Part shown: positions 25,701 through 36,467 of the stretch, one piece after another | Layout: each line of letters opens with the position of its first letter | How positions within the stretch are numbered: the stretch's first letter is position 1 | Source of the DNA: Anisakis pegreffii | Taxonomy: Eukaryota; Nematoda; Chromadorea; Rhabditida; Anisakidae | Reading direction: 5' to 3' | Length of the DNA stretch: 64,000 nt | NCBI GenBank assembly: GCA_035041965.1 | Contig: JAPYMA010000325.1 | Location: forward strand, 333,101 to 397,100 | Notes under the pieces: generated by a model | The model's input: the letters and a program-made list of their open reading frames with translations, nothing else | Told to the model about the DNA's origin: nothing | The model's database searches: none | Position numbers and translations under genes: made by a program

Positions 25701-27091
25701 TTAACGAAAGCACGTCGAATCAATTCCCAAATTTGTTAGGCTTCTATCTAAAATGAACCAAAAACCAAAAAATTATGTGCTTATATTGCAAACGAATAGA
25801 AGACGTTTTGTTTTGCACGTTGTAAACTGATAATTCAACTGATAAGAGATCATCTCATTCCTGATATCACTGATTAAGAATTTGATCATTTCCATAATCA
25901 CGTTAGATTTTGATCAAAACGATACACAAAGACGCAAAAAAACAACGTTTTATTAGTGTATTGGACTTTTAATCTTGTGAAAGTGAACAGTTGATAGATA
26001 AGAATTATTCATTACGCACAATAATCAACTCAATGCAGTAATACAGATATTCAGTAAGCATGAAATAGAAAATTTTTGTTGTGTTGTTTTATTGGTGATA
26101 TTTTATCGCATTTCAATTTGATGCTTCTTTGATGCTTCTTTCTAAACACATTTCAAATGACTGAACAGTGAAACACCGAAACGAATTCTTATTTTTACCA
26201 TTGTTTGTCTCTAATGACAAGCAACAATTAATCTCGACTCAAATCGAAAAGAATCGAAGCAGAATTAAAACTGTTCACAATGTTATCACATCATTCACAA
26301 TCATGAAGCAGTGGCGACGCTGTATCGTGTCATTCGTCCACTATTTCATTATGAGGCGTTCGTTTTTTCGTTCATTAAGCACCTCTTAAGTGCACCATTC
26401 TCGGTTATCTACTCTCATTTGATCGCTCACAATCAGCATTGTCCTCCTATTATCGCTATCATTAAGTCTTTGCTGTGCAATCGCTTTAGTTGCAATGCTG
26501 TCGAATGTTGTTGCATTAGGTTAAAGGTGTCGAAGCGTTCGAAATTCTAGTTGAATTGTAAATCGTATCTTAGGATTACTGATTATATGTGAGGATTACG
26601 GTTTCGCAGCTTTCAGTTAACCGTTATTTTGATATTATTTCGTGCACATGAAGGAGTTTCTACAAGTCACTGAGTTATTCAATAAGCCATTAACAGTACC
26701 AGTTTTAATATTTGCCACAACTTTTGTACACTAAGCAAGAGCATGGTGATAATTTGCGCTGCTTATAATTCATGAATTCCGCAAAAAATTGTCAAAATAA
26801 AAAAATTCCAACCTGAAACTAGATCGAAATGAATCTAATTATTCTTAAGGATTGAAAGGGGGCATAGATTTCTTATAATAACTTAATTTCTGACATGTTT
26901 TTCGAAGTTTTCTAAACAACAAAATGTCATCACCCAATGATTCTATTCCTTTGAGTTTAGCTTTCGAAAATTCTAATGGAATAGATGAATTCATGTTATT
27001 TGCCTCGAGTGACAGCAACCTGAGGGCTAACTGTCAGGTAAAAGCGAAATCACGGAGAAGAGTTGAAGTTATCTATCGCTGAGAATATTTG
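22720..27091. other. Spacer between the two reductase copies
   Basis: About 4.4 kb without a supportable gene. Frames at 23746-23997, 23942-24295, 24589-24771 and 26168-26550 have no recognisable domains. A short GC-rich patch at about 23340-23395 includes CGCCCCGTCGCGAC. No transposon ends or remnants of a third reductase copy were recognised. Confidence 0.5.
22913..22918 (+). terminator. Polyadenylation signal of reductase copy A
   Basis: AATAAA about 190 nt after the stop of copy A; the first clear signal downstream. Confidence 0.5.
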
Positions 27092-27101
27092 CTCAATTCA
27101 G
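27092..27101 (+). promoter_or_regulatory. Putative spliced-leader acceptor of reductase copy B
   Basis: TTTGCTCAATTCAG ends at 27101, 8 nt before the ATG at 27110. The very short leader and lack of an upstream exon match a trans-spliced nematode start, and the site fixes the start codon. Confidence 0.5.
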
Positions 27102-27109
27102 GCTCAAAG

Positions 27110-30041
27110 ATGTTATTGCGCACAGCTAAGTTCGCGAACACAGTACCAAGCATTTTGGTGACTGCACAAGAGGTGGTTGTGCCGCGTATATATGAACGTT
27201 TCAACGTGACACATTATCAAGATACCCCAACAATGCCTCGTGACTTGCTGCTCTCTGAGATACCGAAACACGATGCTGTCTATTGCTTGGTTAGTCTTTG
27301 CTTCATCACATCTAACGAATCCAATAGTCGATATGAGAAGAGTGTGTAACCTTTTCTGATCGTAAGTGCATTTAAGAGTTCGGAATATCTCTGGATAATA
27401 TCTTCATCATACTTCCATTTCTTATGTTCACAACGCCAAAACAATTGTTTGTAAGATGAGATAAACATACAGTAATGAACAATAAGTGGAAAGCCCTCTG
27501 GCTAATGGCCGCCGACTGGATATTCATGGCCCATTAGAATGTTTTATTGGTATTCGTCTCACTTCATCATGAGCGAGAGTAAAAATTCAATTTGGGAAGT
27601 ATTGATGGGTTTGCCCTGGCTCACTTTTCTGTTGTTTGAAGTCCTTCAAAAAATTGATGATCCTAGAGAACTTAATCAAGCGGTCACTAATAAACTCATA
27701 TTACCATTGCAACTGAAAAAACTTCAAAGTTGTCATATTGAGCATCATATTACGTACTATTTGCCTGAATTCTTATGAATGTTTAGCTTCGTGATAATAT
27801 CGATAAAGAATTCCTCGATCATGCAAAGAAGCTAAAACTGGTCGCTTCAATGTCAGTTGGCTACGATCATATTGACGTGGATGAGTGCAAAAAAAGGTTT
27901 ATTTCGTATTGTTCTCTCATTCATTAACTATAATTGTGGTACTAATTCAGTGATTCTCATCATAATAGTGAAAAATATTACGATCCAGTCGTTTTCTGCA
28001 CCGTAATAACAATTAGAGCTTTTAAGTGTTCTCTTTCAATGATCACAACTTGTGAACTGTTATCAGCTGCAGTAATTATGACTTGTAAGGTCATAATTGT
28101 TGAAGCACTAGAAAGTGCTCGGGGTGCAAGTAATAAATTAGTTATAATCTGTGACCATTTCAAATTACGCGTATGCGACTGTGAGAACACTCAATGTACG
28201 ATTGGTTTTTGCCTTACATCTATAAAACAAACTTATTTAGAAAATGTGACATTGTTTGAGATGTGAACTTCATCAACTGATAAGAAAAACCAATCAACTT
28301 TTTTTTGGTACACACAACAGACTCAATTAAATGCTCTTATAGATCATCGAGCATTCAATCGCCGTCGCGTAAACGTTAAATGCAACTCTTAAAAGCTAAC
28401 AATCATCTAAAAGTTCAAACAAAAATTCTCTGCAAGAAACTTGTTGATTTAAGCTATCAACCACACAATAAAGTGAGTGAAAAAAAGGTGAAAAAATTAT
28501 TTGAAGGAATTAGTGTCAGTCACGGTTGTGATAGTGATTCGAATGAACCGAAAGAAGACCATTTTGTTCAAGTTTTGCTTTAGATATGCGTTTGAGACTT
28601 GAACATAACGTATAAACTTTGCATGTGCCATTGAAGCAGAGAATGTATTCGTTGATGATGAAACACTGGAATGCTTGAGAATATGGAATAGCTAAAGGGT
28701 AATAAGAAGGAGATACTGTTCGATTAGCTTAGTACTGTGAATTGAATTCATTCGATTGCAGTGGTATGAAAGTAATTTGCGTTGCAAACGGTTGTGAATG
28801 AATGACTTTCAGAGGTGTCACAGTGACGAATACTCCCAAAGTGCTTACGGAAACAACTGCTGAAACAGCTGTAACGCTACTTCTGACCACGGCTCGTCGA
28901 ATTCCGGAAGGTATTCATCAAGCTAAAACCGGAGGATGGGGAACATGGTCACCATTCTATATGTGAGTTCACTGAACTGAAATCTTGACAACTAGCGACA
29001 CTAAATGATCGTGAAGCAATCGTTGATCATTTCAGCATAATTCAGCTTCACATTCCCACTAATAAACAGGTATTTAATTGCTCATTTTAAAGGTGTGGCG
29101 ATGGACTTCGTGAATCGACAATCGGTATAGTCGGTCTCGGCCGAGTGGCTACTTCGGTGGTGAGGAAATTGAAGCCGTTCTTGCCCGAGCGTATTATTTT
29201 CACTGACGTTAAACCCGATTTGCACCGTTAGTTTGTTGTTGAATTCTACGTTTCTATGTTCATCCAATTTAAAGATTTCAAATTTTGAAAAAATTATATG
29301 GGTGAATGAACGTAAAAGTATTCGTTCAGTCAGTTTCACTTCAGTTCTTCATCTGAAGATAATTTGCAGGTGCTGAAGAACTTGGTATTCACTATGTATC
29401 GTTCGATCATTTACTGCAAGAGAGCGATTTCGTTATTCTCACATGCGCTGCAACCAAGGAAAATAGGGGAATGATGAACAAGGAGGCATTCGCAAAAATG
29501 AAGAAGACTGCGATCCTTATCAATATTGCACGGTTCGTTGTGTATAATCGATCATTTGAGCATCTCTTTATGAGCTTTTTATCAGTTTCAGTATTCAGCG
29601 ACAAAAAATTGCTGAATGTCAATGCTCCTAGTCAGAGACTGATTTTCTGATTTATCCAAGCAGTATGTTCTGATTTATTAGAAGAGTGCCACAAAGTTGC
29701 ATTTATGTTTGACTCCAACTATCACCTCAGTTGATAATCTCATTCTGGAAAGATGTTAATAAGAATTACGAGTTTGTTGTTGCAGAGGCACACTGGTGAA
29801 TCAAGACGATTTAGTGGAAGCGCTAGAGAAAGGTACAATTAAAGCAGCAGGACTGGATGTGACTGTACCGGAGCCATTGCCACTAGATCATAAATTGTTC
29901 AAGCTGGACAACTGCGTTATTCTTCCACATATGGGATCAGCAACTGTGGCAACACGGAAGGACATGATGGCGTTGGCAGAAGATGCGGTCGTGCAGTACT
30001 TTTCGGGTGGTAAAATCAATCCGATATCACTCGTTTGCTAG
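27110..30041 (+). CDS. GRHPR: Glyoxylate/hydroxypyruvate reductase-like dehydrogenase, copy B
   Basis: Tandem paralogue of copy A. Exons 27110-27289, 27787-27896, 28813-28962, 29093-29226, 29370-29532 and 29786-30041; exons 2-6 have exactly the same lengths (110, 150, 134, 163, 256 nt) and phases as in copy A. The product is 330 residues, close to human GRHPR (328). Catalytic Arg246 (IARGTLVNQDD), Glu275 (VPEPLP) and His294 (LPHMGSAT) are present. Oddity: the third glycine of the Rossmann GxGxxG is Ala166 (GLGRVA), while copy A keeps Gly. Asp185 at the end of the following strand (IIFTD) again suggests NADH preference. The N-terminus (MLLRTAKFANTV) is short, basic and amphipathic, so a weak mitochondrial signal is possible. 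Intron 2 is the longest (916 nt). A functional, diverged duplicate is more likely than a pseudogene: there are no stops or frame breaks. Confidence 0.92.
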
Positions 30042-30247
30042 TCGAATCACTCACTAACTTCTTTCAACATTCAACAATTTGTTTCTTGCTTCAAACTTCT
30101 GGTCACTTTCTTAGTCATTCGCATCACAAAGTAATAAAATTCTGTCATCCGTTTATCCATCTGTTCAGTAACAATCATTCAATGTCGTTATTGTTGTTTT
30201 TCAATGTCAATCCATAGAGTATACCACAGCTAACGCTCAAGGGTTTT

Positions 30248-30253
30248 AATAAA
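30248..30253 (+). terminator. Polyadenylation signal of reductase copy B
   Basis: AATAAA about 205 nt after the stop of copy B, a spacing similar to that in copy A. Confidence 0.5.
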
Positions 30254-31878
30254 TTGAAACAATCCATACCAAAAATTTAATCAATTTATTTGATCAAGAA
30301 CCAAAAATTTTGATCATACCAAAAATTTGGGCAATCTATTTGCTTTTTCTCAACATAAGCACTGCTGAAGTTAGCCGTAATCGCTCATGATTGACAAAAT
30401 CACTTGAACTGATTGACCTTATTAGTTCATATTGATAATTCAAAGAGTATTCACATGAGTAAATAATTGCATGAATCAGTAACTAATAAAGATTGTTTAA
30501 AGAATATGAAATAAACATTTAATTGTATTATTGAATGTTCTCATGAAAACTGTCGATTCACATGGACTTCACATAGACACTGGTTGCTGAAGAGATGAGC
30601 ATGTGAAGGTTGAGAATTTCATGTGATCAGAATGCTATCGTTTCATCCAATTTCATGTCATATCATCTTGACACCACATCGTTTCGCATCATATTGGAAA
30701 GAAGCGTTGGATCGAGACAATTATCAGTTTCAGTCGAAACTGAATGAATACATGTTCGAAATGTACTAATATTTGCTTACCTATAACGTTTTTAGCTTTT
30801 AATAACCCATACTTTCACGCTGAAGATCATCATGCATTGTACGTGATCGCAGATCAGTGCGTTATAAGTTAATGTGTGCAACAGTATATGGATAATTTTA
30901 TTGAGATGTGAAATTGAGTTCATTCAAAGAAGTGGAACCACGAGAGAACAATTATACCACTGGTAAGATTTATTATTGATATGAGGCATAGGAGTGAAGA
31001 AATATGGAGGGGTGATCGATGATACGGAAAGGATCACTTCAACAGACGGATGACTATTCTTGACGGTGTCGACAGTGATTGAAATAGCTCCTTACTGTAT
31101 GATGAGACGAGGGCATAATTCGGCTAGCGCTCTAAAATGGGATACGATTAAGTATGAGAACGTTATTGACCACAAAATTGCGTTATTCTATGAATATGGA
31201 ACACTCGATTGTATGATTAATTTTGATTTGCCGAATAGCCGCATAGGATTTTGCGTGCATTCAAGAATGACTGTAAACATACTGAAACAACTTTTGGAGT
31301 GAAAAACAATTCGGTGCTAGCAAAAGCATTGAGCAATTGAACAAACGAATAACTTACGAAACACCCGAACGTACGGCACATTCACAGAGCGATTGAATGA
31401 CTGGCGTTGTGAGCAGTTGGTTTTGAATGGCACAATTCTTGACGATTGCTACCAGTTGATTATCAGGTGGCAGATTCAATGCACACCTGAACTATCATTC
31501 ATTCAAATGACAAATGGACACTCGCACTGAACAGAGTCATGGCCAAAAACACGCAAAACATGGAACGATTATGCATTATTACTATTATTGTTACTATTGT
31601 TAAGACGCAAAAAAAATATTTGCTATCAATATACTTTTTTGCGATTGTATGATTAACATTGCTCGAGACGAGCAAACTGACCAATAAAGCGATCATCTAA
31701 ACGAAAGCAGTTTACTATTATTGAATTGAGCAACGGTTATGGAATGAACATTAGATTATCCCTACCGAGAACGGAATCCTGTAGTGTATCACGCGATGAA
31801 TGCAAACGTTCACAGGAAATTGGCATTTTCTTGAGTCTTCACTTAGTTCGAAGATATGGGAGAGAGGGAACTAGGGAC

Positions 31879-31910
31879 GGGGAGGGGGAGGGGAGGGGGA
31901 GGGGAGGGGG
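31879..31910 (+). repeat. G-run tract with strong G-quadruplex potential
   Basis: Six runs of four or five G, each separated by a single A, lie on the + strand. They sit inside a longer purine stretch beginning about 31855 and are followed by an A-run at 31921-31929. Such spacing fits the canonical G4 pattern with one-base loops. Confidence 0.85.
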
Positions 31911-31969
31911 AGCAGCAGTGAAAAAAAAATTAAAGGGAAAATTTAAGTTTAAGAGTAACTGACTGATTA

Positions 31970-33111
31970 TCAAAAGCACATCTGTTTGTCTGTCGCTCGA
32001 CACATCCCTGCATGCAGTGTGCAAAACGACGACCAAGCGCTACGAACTGTGTTAGTTGATCGTTTACTCCTAGAACAATATTCATTTAGGACAAACAATA
32101 CTGGTGATTTGATGAGAATCATCACATCTGTAAACAATTCGTAAAGACGTAACGAATGGAGACGCAATCGCTCCAGAAAACTAATTCTGTGTTCGATTCT
32201 AATGTGTTAGAGCACACAATGAGTGCATTCATTATTAGAACATATGTAAGTGATGTTGTTTTAATGTTTACATGATTGCATCAAAATATACATCCAGAGA
32301 GGAGACAACATGCAATCGGTAGCAATAAAGGTTCTCTAAGAATCGCATGCACATGAAGTAATCCAGAAATATGGTACTATTGATGAGAAACGTGTTCACG
32401 GATAAGAGAATTGTGAACACAACAGATTTACCATTCAAAATGGATTCACTGTTCATACAGTATACGCTAGCATACCTGCAGTTGTGAGCATACTACCGAT
32501 CTCTTCGACGAATGCAAGCTCAATACCGATTGGATATCGCTTCGGCACTTGGAAATCTGTTGGAACGGCTGAGCATCTGTTATTAAAAGCACGATTAATA
32601 GTGATTCGAGTTGAGATTTGTTGATGGTTTTGCAGTTTTGCAGTTGAATGCAAAGAAATAAATCTTTTGAACAAGATCAAAAGTTTTCGTCAGATAATGA
32701 AGGAGATCCTCAGCACATACGTGTCTCTGAGTTGATCGACACTACAGCGGACTGTCTCTACGATTCGTGGTCTATATTCGAGGACACAGTCTCGTAACAT
32801 TTGATAATTTGCACCAGCTTCAGCCGCAAATCGCTGCAACAATCGCCTTTTTGATAATCTTCTTTCAATGCAATCAGTGTTTTAGCCATTCCTCTAGTTG
32901 ATTTCTCAGTTACATTATGAGTTTTCAAATTTCCGAGATGAATGAACGATAATCGACGTACCTCGCATTTATCAGCACAAGGCTGAATAGCTTGGAAAAT
33001 ACTTTCCTTGCACGGTCTCGCTTCATCACACGTACACATACGTAGCATTTCTTGAGCCCATCCACCGCTCACCGCCAAACCAACAAGAAGAATGCCATAC
33101 AGTTGAAGCAT
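31970..33111 (-). CDS. Secreted ten-cysteine nematode-type protein
   Basis: Four exons on the minus strand: 33111-32962, 32833-32721, 32576-32476 and 32007-31970, phases 0/2/1, 402 nt, 133 residues. Residues 1-20 are a signal peptide (MLQLYGILLVGLAVSGGWAQ). The mature part has ten cysteines (26, 28, 34, 45, 49, 66, 80, 89, 124, 132), enough for five disulfides, and blocks such as CTCDEARPC, PCADKC, RDCVLEYRPRIV and VRCSVDQL. The spacing recalls secreted nematode families such as chondroitin proteoglycan 4-like proteins, but I cannot assign the family. An acceptor TTTCAG ends 5 nt before the ATG, consistent with trans-splicing. The first intron has no in-frame stop, so an unspliced reading gives a decoy frame ending at 32758; the spliced model is preferred because every downstream exon keeps phase and adds paired cysteines. 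Confidence 0.75.
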
Positions 33112-33116
33112 TGTTC

Positions 33117-33131
33117 CTGAAATGGTTTTAG
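33117..33131 (-). promoter_or_regulatory. Putative spliced-leader acceptor of the ten-cysteine gene
   Basis: On the minus strand, CTAAAACCATTTCAG precedes the ATG at 33111 by 5 nt. No upstream coding exon was found. Confidence 0.45.
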
Positions 33132-34348
33132 TGAAAGCGATAATCACGAAACGTTAGATGAAGAAGTATTACTTAACTGACATAGTTCATAAGCATCTAA
33201 ACTATCACATATATTACACCATCATTTTTAATGTCCCAGTTCACAGCACAACAAAACGCCATCATCAGTATGGCCAACGTTGTGCACTTTAGAGGAATTT
33301 ATTACTTGAAGTTAGTTTGCTGTTCTGAAATAATCTCAAATCACTCTCATGCTATCCTCTAACGGGCATTTATCAGATTCCTAAAAATGCTCTTCACATG
33401 GCAGCATTCATCTTTTCACTTTTAACCATGAGCATTAAGTTCCATTCGCTCAAAATCCAACAGCAGCCGACGGAATATGTCTTCCCAAACAATAAATTTC
33501 GCTGATCAAATAGCTGTATCGCAGTTCTTTTTGAGTGTACAGGAATGATCAGAGTGGCTGTTGAAATCCGATGGATTCTATTCGAAACAACGTAATCGTA
33601 TGAAAATTGTTTATCATAAATGGTGAAAAATGCTTAAATCTTGAACGGCGAACAGCTAACTCTACAGTGATATCACATTCGACTGAAGTGATTTCGAAAG
33701 TGAAGAAATTGACATTAAAAGAGTCGAAATATTGTTGACTTGAAGACCTGTTTTCGTGTAAACGGAATGCAAAAAAAAATTTTCGATCTGACGGAAAACA
33801 AAAATGATAAATGCGAATGAAGCTTATGCTGTGAAAAAGAAACATCATAAGTGCGCATTGACCTTTCAGTATGAATGTAATGCATTATGCAATTGCATGT
33901 GATTGTGAATTGTTCGCTGATTACAGGTTATTTTGTGTGCAGAGAAACTTTATTAGTTCTTGAGTATTTCGATCAGAACGAGAAGTTATTCGATAATTTT
34001 AGTATACGATAAGAAATTCGTTCAGACGATGTACGAATACAAAGTGCTTAAAATGTTCACATCATTCTCATCATCGTTATCATTTGATCATTCGGATCAT
34101 ATCATTAAATTCAGTTGAAAAACATCGTGAATTTATTTGTTTGCTTGATTGCACTGAACAAGCCATCAAGTAGAATGTTTCTTCGTTTCACGCCTCCTTC
34201 GCAAACTGAACGATTGGTTTCATGTAATCATCGGACATTCTAGTGGAACCGATCAAAATTCTCGTTCATTTAACCAACAGAAATAACTTCATTTCTCTTT
34301 TTTCTTTCAACTTTAGATAACCAGTGATCATCAGTTTTTCGTGATTGC

Positions 34349-34546
34349 TGACAAGTTTATTTCCTTCAGATATTTCTCATTGAATCTTTCAAGACAGTGA
34401 GGTCATCGAGTAACTCTTTCAGAACCGATCTCATCCATCTTCTGAATCTGTCTAGCATTACTGATCAGAACACTCACCCACACTCTAATAAAAAGCATGC
34501 GCATCAATCATCTTCTACAACCTTAACTTGCGTGGTACACTAGTGA
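34349..34546 (+). repeat. Direct repeat, left copy
   Basis: Shares about 190 bp with 35304-35519, including CAGATATTTCTCATTGAATC, GATCTCATCCATCTTCTGAA and GCGTGGTACACTAGTGA, with scattered substitutions. The right copy has an extra segment of about 18 nt (near 35433-35451) relative to this one. Confidence 0.85.
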
Positions 34547-35303
34547 AGTTATCTTAAGATTTTGCGTTTAGGTCTTCTTTAGTCTGGACGTAAGAAATTC
34601 AAACAAGTGCACTGCTCCTCTAAAAATGTCGATTCATTATTTGGAAAAGTGTCGACTTTCGATGACTGAAAAAGTATTGGTAGAAAAGTGCTTACGTTGA
34701 AGAATGCCGCAAGTGTAACTGAAAAAAAAACGTTGAAGAATGTCGCAAGCTTTCAGTTACTTTCGCAACTGAAAAAGTATCCATTCAGGCTCTTCCAGGT
34801 TATACAGTGTATAGTCGATGTCAAAAACCTCCCTACTGGAGTTATTCTTCACTTACTGATTTGTCGAAGCTCAGTTCCCATTCACGTGCATTTCAGGAAA
34901 CTCGAATGCGATTGTACTTCAGCTCTAAATCGCCTACAATAACAGTTCTAAAAGCAAACGGCCAATGCTTTTCGACTTCGATCATTTCAATTGTCGACAC
35001 TCCTCCTCCATGATTTTCTACCGATGTTTTTCCGCTACGTTCTTGACATAACCCAAACGAATGTGACAGAGTTGCTCAGTAGGTCATTTGTCTAATATAC
35101 ATTATTGATGGCTTCTCATTCAAAATAATATCTTTGATGCCGACAAAAAGAAATCTACACAAGTTTCTTTTGCAACTGATTTTTGTTGCTTTTAAATACC
35201 ATGTTGCCTTTACCCTCATAAGTACACGTATTATACTATTCAACATACAATTCAATTAGTACATTGTGCATCCTCGAATTTAAACATTTATTGCTTTACA
35301 AAT

Positions 35304-35519
35304 TGACAATTTTATTTCTTTCAGATATTTCTCATTGAATCTTTCAAGACAGTGAGGTCATCGACTGATTCTTTCAGAATCGATCTCATCCATCTTCTGA
35401 ATCTGTCTAGCACTTCTGAGCTGTCTGTAGTTACTGATCAGAACACTTAACCACACTCTAGTCAAAAGCATTCGCATCAATCATCTTTTACAACCTTAAC
35501 TTGCGTGGTACACTAGTGA
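35304..35519 (+). repeat. Direct repeat, right copy
   Basis: Partner of 34349-34546. The pair and the 760-bp interior could be a small non-autonomous element with long terminal direct repeats, or a local duplication. I saw no primer-binding site, polypurine tract or target-site duplication. Confidence 0.85.
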
Positions 35520-36161
35520 CAATTTTTTAGTTCAGGCCAATATGGTTCTCGTTTGAGAGTATCATGACGAATTGAACTGTTCCGCAAACTATCGTTCTTT
35601 GATTCTTTTTTCTCGAAATTATTGATAGAACGTTCAAAGAAGTTGATGAACTGTTGGCAGAATTTCCTTGATTAATGAATCATTTCATAATGTTCTTCTA
35701 ATTTGTCCCTAAGAGGGTACGAGCGAAAGTTTACTTCGATAACAATCCGAATAACTCCATTTTTGGAGATTCCCGCAGTCGGTATTCCGACCAAACTTCG
35801 AAATTCTTTGGTCGCAATCCAATTTCGTTATCCGACTGAATTTACCATCAGATTTCACATAGCGAACCTCGGCAGATTACCATCACTACTGCATATTACC
35901 GTGACACGATAGCATTAATATTTGATTGTTTGTTGAAAATTTTGCGTTTAATTTAGTAAACATAAAAGTCATTGGAATATAAATTCTTTGAATGGTTTAT
36001 TATCGGAAGATGAGTATGAAAATGCTTAATAAATGGCTAATATAAAAACGATATTGAACGAGGTAGATTAACTAATAAAACTAATTATAGTTGAAAGCGA
36101 GGTAGGTGAAGACAATATGACAGCACACTTGATAGACAACACCAAAATCTGGTTTGGAGTC

Positions 36162-36191
36162 GCAAAAAATATCAACTTTTTTGATCGACAC
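36162..36191 (+). repeat. 30-nt direct repeat flanking the last GSTK exon (copy 1)
   Basis: Begins GCAAAAAATATCAACTTTTT and is identical over 30 nt to 36639-36668, with weaker similarity continuing downstream. This copy lies 3' of the GSTK stop codon. Confidence 0.9.
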
Positions 36192-36467
36192 CAAATATAT
36201 CTAAGAAAGTAAGCGATCACCTAACAAAACATATTCCCAAAAATTGGAAAAATGTGACAGAATATGATCCTAAACACTATAATAAGTAACGAGAAAAAGC
36301 ATTAAAAAATTTGGTAAAGGCCAAAAAAATATTTTGTTCAAAATACACTTATTCATCTCATGTGATCATCCCAAATGCTGGAAAAACAACCAGAATTCTG
36401 AGAAACTGCTCTTGTTTCAAATAAAATCGAAATTCCCTATAAATCATAAGATTTAAGCATGCATCGT

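Larger units (their letters stand above)
30042..31969. other. Spacer between reductase copy B and the ten-cysteine gene
   Basis: The two flanking genes converge here. After the 3' UTR of copy B there is AT-rich sequence with no supportable gene. A frame at 31060-31302 begins at TTG directly after a stop and has no recognisable domain. The notable feature is the purine-only G-run block at 31879-31910, listed separately. Confidence 0.5.
33132..36467. other. Spacer with a pair of direct repeats
   Basis: No supportable gene. Two related segments of about 200 bp (34349-34546 and 35304-35519) lie in the same orientation about 950 bp apart. Between them is a small internal duplication near 34690-34750 (GTTGAAGAATGYCGCAAG twice). 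A 70-codon frame at 35703-35912 has no recognisable domain. A 30-nt repeat at 36162-36191 recurs in intron 5 of the adjacent GSTK gene. Confidence 0.5.

Noticed and set aside
32185..32205. tRNA-like T-loop (GTTCGATTCT)
   Set aside because: No matching acceptor, D-arm or anticodon stems could be drawn around it.
32758..33147. Single-exon 129-residue protein on the minus strand
   Set aside because: Its first codons lie upstream of the acceptor, it runs through a GTACGT donor and a TTGTTGCAG acceptor, and its C-terminal half is in a different frame from the cysteine-rich exon that continues into two further phase-matched exons.
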